A DNA stretch of 5,863 bases from an uncultured Chloroflexota bacterium (GTDB taxonomy: Bacteria; Chloroflexota; Limnocylindria; Limnocylindrales; Limnocylindraceae). Numbering within the stretch: position 1 is the first letter of the stretch; each line of letters begins with the position of its first letter. This document shows positions 1 to 5,734 of the stretch, piece by piece. Below the pieces are notes generated by a model that saw only the letters and a program-made list of their open reading frames with translations, made no database searches and was not told the origin of the DNA. The translations under genes were made by a program, and so were the position numbers. Where the stretch lies: assembly GCA_903847005.1 (NCBI GenBank), contig CAINCM010000030.1:1-5863 (forward strand), given 5' to 3'.

Positions 1-34
1 CGTCGGGTGCGGGCGTGTGAATCGTGAGCGGCAT
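1..34 (-). CDS. Possible 5' end of a further minus-strand gene (partial)
   Basis: An ATG on the minus strand at 34-32 opens a frame that stays open to the window edge and reads MPLTIHTPAPD. It starts 14 nt after the stop of the phosphoribosyltransferase gene, a spacing that suits the next gene of an operon. There is no good Shine-Dalgarno; the nearest purine run (AGGG) is 12 nt away. A -10-like hexamer, CATACT, lies exactly 6 nt upstream. Eleven residues are too few to assign a family, so I give no function. It could also be chance open frame, and only sequence to the left of the window would decide. Confidence 0.35.
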   Translation of the reverse strand, partial: MPLTIHTPAPD

Positions 35-40
35 GGCGGC

Positions 41-46
41 AGTATG
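41..46 (-). promoter_or_regulatory. -10-like hexamer CATACT, 6 nt before a possible start
   Basis: On the minus strand the order is CATACT, then GCCGCC, then ATG. The hexamer matches TATAAT at four of six positions. Taken alone this is weak. It is listed because two other starts in the window have the same 6-nt geometry. No -35 element is evident. Confidence 0.2.
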
Positions 47-48
47 CC

Positions 49-1113
49 CTATCCCTTCTGCACCGCTTCACGCCATGCGGCCAGATCCACCTCGCGCAGG
101 CGCGGCGAATCGGTCAGACCGCCAGCGCGACCGCGCTTGCCGGACTGCACGCCGTCGACTTCGTGGATGTCCGCCGTGAAGTCGACGGGGCGAGCCCCGG
201 AGATGGCACTGCCGACCGCATAGGTGTCGACCGGAGACGCCGCCGCCTTGAACTGGGCGATGCGCTCCACCGTCAGACCTCCGGAGATCACGATCTTCGC
301 GTGGGTCGCGCCCGCCGCGTCGAGTGCGGCGCGGACCTCTGCCACGAGTTCGGGGGTGACACCGCCAAGTTCGCTCGCTCGGTCGAGCCGAACGCCGCCG
401 AGCCGATCGCCGAGCGCCTTCGCCACGCTTGTGGACTCTTCGGCCTCATCACGGAACGTATCGACGAGCACGATGCGCGGCACCTCCGCATCGACGGCAC
501 GGTCGAAGGCGAGCGCCGCGTCCACCGTGTCGCCGTAGATCAAGACGAGGGCGTGCGGCATGGTTCCGACGGGTGCGATCTGGTGGCGCGCGCTTGCCGC
601 AGATGTCGATGCGCCGAGCGCGCCACCGATCAGCGCCGCATGGTCGAGGCGGTCGGCAACGTTCGGGTGCACGTGCCGCGCGCCGAAGGCGATCACCCGC
701 GTGGGCGCGGCCGCGTCGACGATCGCTCGCGCGGCGGTCGCCCAGCCGGTGCCGTGCGCCATGGCGCCCAGGTAGGCGGTCTCCAGGTGCGCAAAGCTGA
801 GATACGGCGCGCGGATTCGCAGCACCACCTCCTTGGCTCCGATCAGGTCGCCGTCTCGGAGGGCCCAGACGGTCGCCCTCCCTGCCGCTGCCTCCTCCTG
901 GAGCGCGACGGCGAGGAGCCCCTTCACCTCGTCGATGCCGCAGAGGGTGGCCCCCTCCTTCCTGCAGAAGACCTCCATCGTGACCATCGGATCGCGTCCG
1001 TCGTTGCGCAGCACCTGCTGCGTGCGCAGGAAGTAGACGTCAGCGTTCTCGCCGCGCAGCAGCGCGGGAAGCGGTGGCGGGACGGGTCGTGTGGGGCGAT
1101 CGACCTCTGACAT
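49..1113 (-). CDS. pncB: Nicotinate phosphoribosyltransferase (archaeal-type PncB, NAD salvage)
   Basis: This cytosolic enzyme joins nicotinate to PRPP, normally with ATP hydrolysis, to give nicotinate mononucleotide, the entry step of the Preiss-Handler NAD salvage route. The 354 residues look like the short Thermoplasma-type family rather than the longer enterobacterial form. Visible motifs are ADVYFLRT at 24-31 (N-terminal domain), ETAYLGAMAHGTG from 111, GARHVHP at 144-150, GTMPHAL at 183-189 (the type II phosphoribosyltransferase His motif), LVDTFRDE at 216-223, ISGGL at 276-280 and YAVGSAI at 298-304, the last two in the phosphate-binding part of the barrel. The C-terminal GKRGRAGG is also typical. 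I chose the ATG at 1113 because the family-like sequence begins soon after it. The proline-rich residues 8-16 are probably a disordered lead-in. No Shine-Dalgarno precedes it, whereas a -10-like box does, so it may be translated from a leaderless mRNA. The 46-nt gap upstream suggests its own promoter. Quinolinate phosphoribosyltransferase is a related fold, but the motifs favour nicotinate. Confidence 0.9.
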   Translation of the reverse strand: MSEVDRPTRPVPPPLPALLRGENADVYFLRTQQVLRNDGRDPMVTMEVFCRKEGATLCGIDEVKGLLAVALQEEAAAGRATVWALRDGDLIGAKEVVLRIRAPYLSFAHLETAYLGAMAHGTGWATAARAIVDAAAPTRVIAFGARHVHPNVADRLDHAALIGGALGASTSAASARHQIAPVGTMPHALVLIYGDTVDAALAFDRAVDAEVPRIVLVDTFRDEAEESTSVAKALGDRLGGVRLDRASELGGVTPELVAEVRAALDAAGATHAKIVISGGLTVERIAQFKAAASPVDTYAVGSAISGARPVDFTADIHEVDGVQSGKRGRAGGLTDSPRLREVDLAAWREAVQKG

Positions 1114-1119
1114 GTGTCA
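1108..1119. promoter_or_regulatory. Palindrome TGACA-N2-TGTCA over the pncB start (possible operator)
   Basis: The plus strand reads TGACA TG TGTCA, a perfect 5+5 bp inverted repeat with a 2-nt spacer. It covers the six bases before the pncB ATG and the first six coding bases, directly beside the -10-like box at 1120-1125. A repressor bound here would block initiation. NAD-salvage genes are often controlled by repressors such as NiaR, NrtR or NadQ, but I cannot match this site to a known consensus. A chance palindrome remains possible. Confidence 0.35.
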
Positions 1120-1125
1120 AGTGTA
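1120..1125 (-). promoter_or_regulatory. -10-like box TACACT of pncB (leaderless geometry)
   Basis: On the minus strand TACACT is followed by TGACAC and then the ATG, so a start 7 nt downstream of the hexamer would fall on the A of the start codon. TACACT fits the TANNNT pattern and matches TATAAT at four of six positions. I see no convincing -35 at 16-18 nt. The 46-nt gap, the lack of a Shine-Dalgarno and the fixed spacing together support a leaderless promoter. Confidence 0.45.
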
Positions 1126-1159
1126 GCCGCGCCCCTGCGATGGATCCGAACGCGATGCG

Positions 1160-1663
1160 CTAACCCTCGAGTCGTTCGGCAAGATCTCCCACGCGTGCGA
1201 GCAGCGGACGATTCCTGCGCTCTCCGCCCGGGTCTGGTGGCACCCTCCCACCGATCCAGATCCACTCTGCCGTCTCGCTGACAAGCGCGTCTGCGATCAG
1301 CAGGATGCGCGCGAGGGCCTCACGCAGCTGTTCAGCGGTTGCGTCGGCAGCGCGAAGCTCGACGCTCATCGTGGGGCGACCATCGTCGGCAATGGCGAAC
1401 TTCACGAACGGGAAGCGGTCGTTCCACTGCAAGAGGCGACGATACGCTGCGCGGATGCCGTCACCAAGCGGCGGCGCAAGCATCGCCCAGACGATCAGCG
1501 CGCCGCCTGGGCGCGCGTCATGGATGATGCTGACGCGCAGCGCGCGGCGCACGTTGCCGTCGAGCTCGAGATCCCAGACGGTTGCATCCTCGCGCCGATG
1601 TGGCGTTGCGGCGGTCGCGCCGAACGATGCGAGAAGTGCAGGGATCTCCGCCGCGCTCAGCAT
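1160..1663 (-). CDS. YbjN-domain protein (type III secretion chaperone-like fold), function unknown
   Basis: A 167-residue soluble protein with no signal peptide or membrane segment. The pattern of an N-terminal helix (about 4-15), several strands (about 26-62), the segment LLQWNDRFPFVKFAIADDGRP at 77-97, a strand (98-104) and a long helix ending LLIADALVSE at 121-130 is what I associate with YbjN proteins. These share a fold with type III secretion chaperones and bind partner proteins, but no biochemical role can be deduced. The C-terminal 35 residues are proline- and arginine-rich and look less ordered. The ATG at 1663 lies 9 nt after the M23 peptidase stop. Its Shine-Dalgarno is only a weak AGG overlapping that stop codon, so translation is probably coupled to the upstream gene. 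Context suggests co-expression with the peptidoglycan hydrolase. The family call is from pattern memory and moderately sure; the gene itself is well supported by spacing and frame. Confidence 0.75.
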   Translation of the reverse strand: MLSAAEIPALLASFGATAATPHRREDATVWDLELDGNVRRALRVSIIHDARPGGALIVWAMLAPPLGDGIRAAYRRLLQWNDRFPFVKFAIADDGRPTMSVELRAADATAEQLREALARILLIADALVSETAEWIWIGGRVPPDPGGERRNRPLLARVGDLAERLEG

Positions 1664-1672
1664 GACGAGCGC
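1653..1672 (-). repeat. Inverted repeat with the YbjN-gene ATG in its loop
   Basis: On the minus strand GCGCTC (1672-1667) and GAGCGC (1658-1653) form a perfect 6-bp stem around the 8-nt loop GTCATGCT, which contains the start codon at 1663-1661. A further G-U pair could close the loop. It lies between the M23 stop and the first codons of the YbjN gene. In mRNA it could tune coupled initiation. A 6-bp repeat is not rare in GC-rich DNA, so this is tentative. Confidence 0.35.
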
Positions 1673-3121
1673 CTAATCCGCGGGGCAGGCGCCGCCTGGC
1701 AGATACTGCTGGATACAGACGTACTTGCCTCCAGAGAGCATGGAGAGGTGGAGGTGCGGTCCCGTCACGTTTCCGGTCGAGCCCACGAAGGCGATCAGCT
1801 GGCCTGCGGTCACGTAGTCACCGGCGTTGACACGCCAGCGTGGCTCGCTGCTTCGCGACCCGTCACCCACGTGCCCGTAGATGCTCACCATGGACTTGCT
1901 GTGCGCGATCCAGACCCACGCAAGGCGTCGCATCCCCTTCCAGACGACACAGTACGAGCAGGTTCCCGCGATCATCACCTTCCCCGTTGCTGCCGCGTAG
2001 ATCGGCGTCCCCGCGGGCGCTGAGATGTCCACGCCGTTGTGGAAGTACGGCCGTGCGGACGGGCAGCTCCCGTTTCGCGGATAGATCTTCCAGCTGACGC
2101 ATCCGAACTTCTGGGAGATGTACGGTCGATAGCCGTTCTTCGGCTGGACAAACCCGGCGGCGGTGCGGGCGATCGGCCACGTCCAGCCCCCCTGATACAG
2201 GATCGGAAGCGAAGATCCGAACTGCTGCTTGAGCAGTCGATCGACGATCGATTTGACTTGCGCCTCCTCGGCCTTCAGCGCGGCGACGGCGGCGGCGAGA
2301 CGCGCCTTGTCATTGAGCACGCGATCCATCGCCGCCTTCTGGGCTGCGATCGCCTTCTTCTGTGCCGCGATCGCAGCGGCGAGACGCACCTTCGCCGCCT
2401 CGAGGAGCTTCACCTGCTTGTCGAGTGCCGCCTTCTGCGCGGCGGCCGCGCGGCGAAGCTTCTCCGTCTCGGCGCGGTTCTGCCGGACCTGCTCTTCGAT
2501 CGCGGCGAGGCGCGCCGCGTCGCGACTGATGCCGTCTGCAAGCGAGACGTCCGCCTTGCCGAGTGCCGAGAACCCGGCGAGGTCGATCAGCAGGTCCGTG
2601 AAGCTCTGGCTCGAGAGAAGTGTCCAGAGGGGCGGAGTCTGGTCGGCGATGTACGCCTCACGGATGCGCGCGGCGAGGATCGCCTGGCGAGCGGCGAGAT
2701 CGCGCGCCTTCTCCTCCTGTTGGCGCACGAGCCGCGAGATCTCCGAATCGAGACGCTCCACCTCGGCTTCGAGTGCCTGCAGTTCCGCCTTCGCCTTCTC
2801 GACGACGGCGGCGAGGCGGGTCACCTCGCTCGTGATGTTGGCGAGCGAGGCCGTGTTCTTCGCCAGCGCCGCGGTGGTCGCCTTCAGCTGCGCCTCGAGG
2901 TCCTTCTGCTGTGCGATGAGCGCGTTCAGCGCCTTCTGCTGCGCGGCGAGTTGCGCGGCGAGCTCCTTCTGTCGTGCGAGCGCATCGTCGAGTTGGTCGG
3001 CGCGAACGGGCGAGACGCTGCCGAACCCGAGTCCGACGAACAGGAGCGGGGCCACGAGGAGCGCGGCGACGCGCGCACGCCACGTCGTCAGTATTCGGCT
3101 CGGAGCAGTGCGGGCTACCAT
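1673..3121 (-). CDS. Exported EnvC-like M23 peptidoglycan endopeptidase with coiled coils
   Basis: A 482-residue exported zinc endopeptidase of the LytM/M23 family that should cleave peptide cross-links in cell-wall peptidoglycan, probably during division. Residues 1-41 form a Sec signal peptide: basic start, hydrophobic stretch about 19-34, and cleavage likely after VRA at 41. Two Ala/Lys/Gln-rich coiled coils follow (about 43-158 and 199-300). They flank the segment REAYIADQTPPLWTLLSS (154-171) and SFTDLLIDL (173-181), which resembles the regulatory region of EnvC and PcsB proteins that work with FtsEX. The M23 domain is about 312-470. Zinc ligands are H361 and D365 (HNGVD) and H458; catalytic histidines are H417 (YGHV) and H456 (GPHLH). 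None is missing, so unlike E. coli EnvC it should be an active hydrolase. Six cysteines in the domain may form disulfides. I chose the ATG at 3121 because GGAGG lies 5 nt upstream and the signal peptide follows directly. A longer frame to 3289 would run into the aminopeptidase gene. The partner FtsEX genes are not in view. Confidence 0.92.
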   Translation of the reverse strand: MVARTAPSRILTTWRARVAALLVAPLLFVGLGFGSVSPVRADQLDDALARQKELAAQLAAQQKALNALIAQQKDLEAQLKATTAALAKNTASLANITSEVTRLAAVVEKAKAELQALEAEVERLDSEISRLVRQQEEKARDLAARQAILAARIREAYIADQTPPLWTLLSSQSFTDLLIDLAGFSALGKADVSLADGISRDAARLAAIEEQVRQNRAETEKLRRAAAAQKAALDKQVKLLEAAKVRLAAAIAAQKKAIAAQKAAMDRVLNDKARLAAAVAALKAEEAQVKSIVDRLLKQQFGSSLPILYQGGWTWPIARTAAGFVQPKNGYRPYISQKFGCVSWKIYPRNGSCPSARPYFHNGVDISAPAGTPIYAAATGKVMIAGTCSYCVVWKGMRRLAWVWIAHSKSMVSIYGHVGDGSRSSEPRWRVNAGDYVTAGQLIAFVGSTGNVTGPHLHLSMLSGGKYVCIQQYLPGGACPAD

Positions 3122-3125
3122 CGCT

Positions 3126-3150
3126 GCCTCCAGTCGTCCTGACTGGAAGC
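3126..3150 (-). promoter_or_regulatory. Hairpin sequestering the M23 gene Shine-Dalgarno
   Basis: In the minus-strand transcript GCTTCCAGTC (3150-3141) pairs with GACTGGAGGC (3135-3126) around the 5-nt loop AGGAC. This makes a 10-bp stem with a single G-U pair. The whole Shine-Dalgarno GGAGG (3131-3127) is inside the right arm, and the ATG begins only 4 nt after the stem. No U tract follows, so it is not an intrinsic terminator. It would be expected to reduce free ribosome entry at the M23 gene, or to be opened by ribosomes, a factor or temperature. Confidence 0.6.
3127..3131 (-). promoter_or_regulatory. Shine-Dalgarno GGAGG of the M23 peptidase gene
   Basis: GGAGG on the minus strand, 5 nt before the ATG at 3121. 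It fixes the start at this ATG rather than at in-frame codons further upstream inside the aminopeptidase gene. It is also the core of the right arm of the hairpin at 3126-3150. Confidence 0.8.
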
Positions 3151-3156
3151 GTATCA
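3148..3156 (-). promoter_or_regulatory. Possible extended -10 promoter (TG-A-TACGCT) before the M23 gene
   Basis: The minus strand reads TG A TACGCT just after the aminopeptidase stop, fitting the TGN-TANNNT extended -10 form. A start about 7 nt downstream would be near 3141-3140, so this transcript would lack nearly all the left arm of the hairpin and expose the Shine-Dalgarno. No -35 is visible and the hexamer matches TATAAT only moderately, so confidence is low. Confidence 0.25.
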
Positions 3157-3159
3157 GCC

Positions 3160-4761
3160 TCAGCGGCGGACGCCACCCCCCATGGCGAGCTCGACGAGCG
3201 TCGGATGCGCGGAGCCTGTCGACCCGCGTCCGGCCCATGGCGCCGACGAGCGGCGATACGCCGTTCCCGCGATGTCGAGATGCACCCACGGCACGGTCGT
3301 GAACTCGCGCAAGAAGAGGCCGCTGCGGACGAGCGACGCCTCTCGTGTGCCCGAGTTCTGCATGTCAGCGGACCAGGTATCCATGTTCTTCACATACGCA
3401 TCGGCGAGCGGATACGGCCAGAGCACCTCACCGGCACGGCGTGCCGCGAGGTGCACCTCGTCCAAGAAGGCGGGGTCCGATCCGCAGCTCCCGGCGACTT
3501 CGCCGCCGAAGGCCGAGTAGACGATCCCTGTCAGCGTCGCCACATCGACGAGGTGCGTCGCGCCAAGGTCGCGCTCCGCAAAATGGAGTGCGTCGCCGAG
3601 GATGAGCCGCCCCTCCGCGTCCGTGTTCGTGATCTCGACTCGCCTCCCGTTCAGCGCGGTCACCACGTCACCTGGACGCGTGGCGTGTCCGGAGGGCATG
3701 TTCTCCACGCAGGCGGCCACGGCGTGGATCGGGCGCCCCGGATCGAGCTGTGCGACGGTGGCCGCCGCCTCCAGCACCGCGATCGCGCCGTTCTTGTCCA
3801 TCTTCATCTCTTCCATCCCGTCCGCGGGCTTGATGGAGATTCCACCTGTGTCGAAGCAGACACCCTTGCCGACCATGGCGAGCCTGCGGCCGAGCGGATC
3901 CTTGGCGCGCGGCGCCCCGCCGGAGAGGACGACCATGCACGGTGGGTTCTCGGATCCGCGCCCGACCGCCATCAGCATGCCGGCACCCATGCGCTCGAGT
4001 TCGCGCGCACCGATGATGCGTGCGCGAAGCCCGACCGCGCGCGCTCGATCGCGCGCCTCTTCCGCAATGCCGAGCGGCGGCATCTCATTTGCGGGGCGAT
4101 TCGCCCAGCGCTTCGTGCGCACCGTCCCGTCAGCGATGATCTCCGAACGTCGCACTGCAGCCTTTGCGGCAGGCAGGTCGCTCCCTGCGGGCAGGAGGAT
4201 CTCCACGATCTCGAGCGGTGCCGGGAACGCCTCTACGCGACTCTTCCCGTCGAGACCCTCATGGAACGAACCCTCGACGATGCCGCGAACGATCAGCTCG
4301 ACGGCGAGCACGGCGGCGTCGAGTTTCAGCGTCGATGACGCGCTGATCCCTTCACCGAACGATGCGCCGCCGTTGGCGCGAAGCGCCGGCGATGCGCCAT
4401 CCAACGCGGCAACGATCGGCGCGGCGTCGATGACGAGACGACGGACGTTGCGGCCGGCGAGCTTCCGGGTGACCGCCGCCGCCCAGCGAACGATCGCCTG
4501 TCGGTCAAGGCTCTCGGCGCCGCCGAGGCCGGCGAAGAGGATCTGCTCGGCGGGTAGGTTTCCCGCCGGTGAAGCGGAGAAGTGAAAGCGCGCGGCACTC
4601 CCCTCGCCTACGGCGCGCAGCGCCGAGAGCTGTCCGCCGCTGCGACGATCGATCTCGGTGATGTATGTGGACTGACGCCTCTCGGCGGCCAACGGGATGG
4701 CCAACACTCCGCCGCGCCCTGTCGCCCCTCGAAGTCCGTTGGCACTGACGCTTATTCGCAT
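3160..4761 (-). CDS. pepA: Leucyl aminopeptidase, M17 family (cytosolic)
   Basis: A 533-residue cytosolic exopeptidase that removes N-terminal residues, preferably leucine and similar ones, using two divalent metals, normally as a hexamer. It serves peptide turnover. The N-terminal macrodomain-like part spans about 1-180 and the catalytic domain about 190-525. Metal ligands are K299, D304, D322, D381 and E383, and catalytic residues are K311 and R385. Their spacing is identical to E. coli PepA K270/D275/D293/D352/E354 and K282/R356. The signature NTDAEGRL is at 379-386. The C-terminal WVHLDIAG (492-499) and STG at 514-516 are also typical. One detail differs from most relatives I recall: D322 sits in KMDKNGA where KxDMxGA is more common. 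The ATG at 4761 has GAGG 7 nt upstream in the 12-nt gap after the epimerase stop, so the two genes are probably co-transcribed and perhaps coupled. The length is slightly above the usual 480-510, mostly in the N-terminal domain. E. coli PepA also binds DNA; nothing here shows that role. Confidence 0.96.
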   Translation of the reverse strand: MRISVSANGLRGATGRGGVLAIPLAAERRQSTYITEIDRRSGGQLSALRAVGEGSAARFHFSASPAGNLPAEQILFAGLGGAESLDRQAIVRWAAAVTRKLAGRNVRRLVIDAAPIVAALDGASPALRANGGASFGEGISASSTLKLDAAVLAVELIVRGIVEGSFHEGLDGKSRVEAFPAPLEIVEILLPAGSDLPAAKAAVRRSEIIADGTVRTKRWANRPANEMPPLGIAEEARDRARAVGLRARIIGARELERMGAGMLMAVGRGSENPPCMVVLSGGAPRAKDPLGRRLAMVGKGVCFDTGGISIKPADGMEEMKMDKNGAIAVLEAAATVAQLDPGRPIHAVAACVENMPSGHATRPGDVVTALNGRRVEITNTDAEGRLILGDALHFAERDLGATHLVDVATLTGIVYSAFGGEVAGSCGSDPAFLDEVHLAARRAGEVLWPYPLADAYVKNMDTWSADMQNSGTREASLVRSGLFLREFTTVPWVHLDIAGTAYRRSSAPWAGRGSTGSAHPTLVELAMGGGVRR

Positions 4762-4773
4762 CGCTCCCCCTCG

Positions 4774-5703
4774 CTACTGCTGGGAGATCTTGCGGCGCAG
4801 GTAGCCGAGCCGACCCCCCATGTCTTGCGGGACGAAACCGAGCTCGCGCTCAACGGCGTCCGTCGCCCCGATGTTATCCAGTGCCAACTGTCGCAACTGG
4901 TCCGTTGCGACAGGGAACGGGAGTCGGACCGCCTCCGACACCCCCGCCACCAGGCGAATGAGCGGAACGGGCATGGGGACCACGATCCGCCGCTTGCCGA
5001 GCGCACGCGCAACCTCTTGCGTGATCTCGGTGTACGTCCAGTAGCGAGGACCGCCAAGCTCGAACGAGCGGCGTGCGCTCTTCGGGTCACCGAGCGCCTG
5101 CACGATCGCACGCGCGACGTCGCCGACCCAGACGGGCTGGAAGCGACTCTTCCCGTTGCCAGGGACGGGAACCGCGGGGGCTGGGATCTTGACGAGTGCG
5201 GCGACGATGTTGAAGAATCCGTCGCGCTCGCCCCAGATCAGGCTCGGCTTGATGATCGTCCAATCGAGCGACGACTCGCGAACGGCGCGCTCTGCGCGCG
5301 CCTTCGATTTGGCGTAGTGAAGCTCCTCACGATCCTGCACTCCGAGTGCACCGAGATGCACGAATCGTGTGATCCCGGCGGCGGATGCCGCGGCGATCAT
5401 CGCTTCGGTCCCCGCCGTGTTGATGCGCAAAAGGTCTGCGCCGTTGTTCCAGTCTCGCGGGATCGCCACAAGGTGCACGATCGCATCGCAGCCGACGAGC
5501 GCCGCCGACAGCGATGCGGGGTTCGTCACGTCGCCGATGCGTGTCGTCAGGCGCGCCGCGTAGGTTGCGTTGCGCTCCGCGATCGTCGCTGCGGCCTTTG
5601 GGGTTCGCGCGAGGGCAACGACATCGTGTCCTGCCGCGAGCAGCGCGGGGAGGACGTGACTCCCAACGAAACCCGACCCGCCCGTGAGAAAGATTCGCGC
5701 CAT
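4774..5703 (-). CDS. NDUFA9-like NAD(P)-binding epimerase/dehydratase (atypical SDR)
   Basis: A 309-residue Rossmann-fold protein of the extended/atypical short-chain dehydrogenase group related to the NDUFA9 subunit of complex I. Bacterial free-standing members are annotated as NAD-dependent epimerases or sugar/quinone-linked reductases, and the substrate cannot be read from the sequence. TGGSGFVG at 7-14 is the dinucleotide-binding glycine motif. GDVTNP at 57-62 and HLVA at 77-80 are usual cofactor contacts, and YAKSK at 130-134 supplies the YxxxK pair (Y130, K134). The position that is usually Ser in the preceding strand (family-typical SALG) reads HLGALG at 116-121, so the catalytic Ser appears to be Gly118. 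PSLIWGERDGFF at 153-164 is a family-typical segment. The ATG at 5703 has GGAGG 8 nt upstream, and the Rossmann strand begins at residue 3. A TTG nine codons further up (5730) would place the Shine-Dalgarno inside the coding region. It is the first gene of the minus-strand cluster, divergent from the LysE-family gene. Confidence 0.88.
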   Translation of the reverse strand: MARIFLTGGSGFVGSHVLPALLAAGHDVVALARTPKAAATIAERNATYAARLTTRIGDVTNPASLSAALVGCDAIVHLVAIPRDWNNGADLLRINTAGTEAMIAAASAAGITRFVHLGALGVQDREELHYAKSKARAERAVRESSLDWTIIKPSLIWGERDGFFNIVAALVKIPAPAVPVPGNGKSRFQPVWVGDVARAIVQALGDPKSARRSFELGGPRYWTYTEITQEVARALGKRRIVVPMPVPLIRLVAGVSEAVRLPFPVATDQLRQLALDNIGATDAVERELGFVPQDMGGRLGYLRRKISQQ

Positions 5704-5711
5704 GCCCCTTC

Positions 5712-5716
5712 CCTCC
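5712..5716 (-). promoter_or_regulatory. Shine-Dalgarno GGAGG of the epimerase gene
   Basis: GGAGG lies 8 nt before the ATG at 5703 on the minus strand, inside a purine-rich run. It decides for this ATG over the in-frame TTG at 5730-5728. Confidence 0.8.
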
Positions 5717-5734
5717 TTCTGCTGACCCAAACTC

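Noticed and set aside
163..1110. Long open frame on the plus strand opposite pncB (about 315 codons)
   Set aside because: It is the mirror of a well-conserved enzyme gene, has Arg/Asp/His-heavy composition and shows no domain. It is open only because TTA, CTA and TCA codons are scarce on the coding strand.
2300..2480. Short repeated DNA words (CGCCTTCT, GCGATCGC) resembling a repeat array
   Set aside because: They follow from Ala/Ile/Gln/Lys-rich coiled-coil codons (IAAQKKAIAAQKAA) and are not regularly spaced units.
3126..3150. Intrinsic terminator after the aminopeptidase gene
   Set aside because: The stem is good, but no T tract follows on the minus strand, and the downstream gene starts 4 nt later.
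3122..3289. Upstream extension of the M23 gene by 56 codons
   Set aside because: It would overlap the aminopeptidase gene. The added residues look like a frame-shifted read of that gene and would hide the signal peptide. The ATG at 3121 has a perfectly placed GGAGG.
5704..5730. TTG start adding nine codons to the epimerase
   Set aside because: The added stretch contains the Shine-Dalgarno itself, and the Rossmann strand begins directly after the ATG at 5703.
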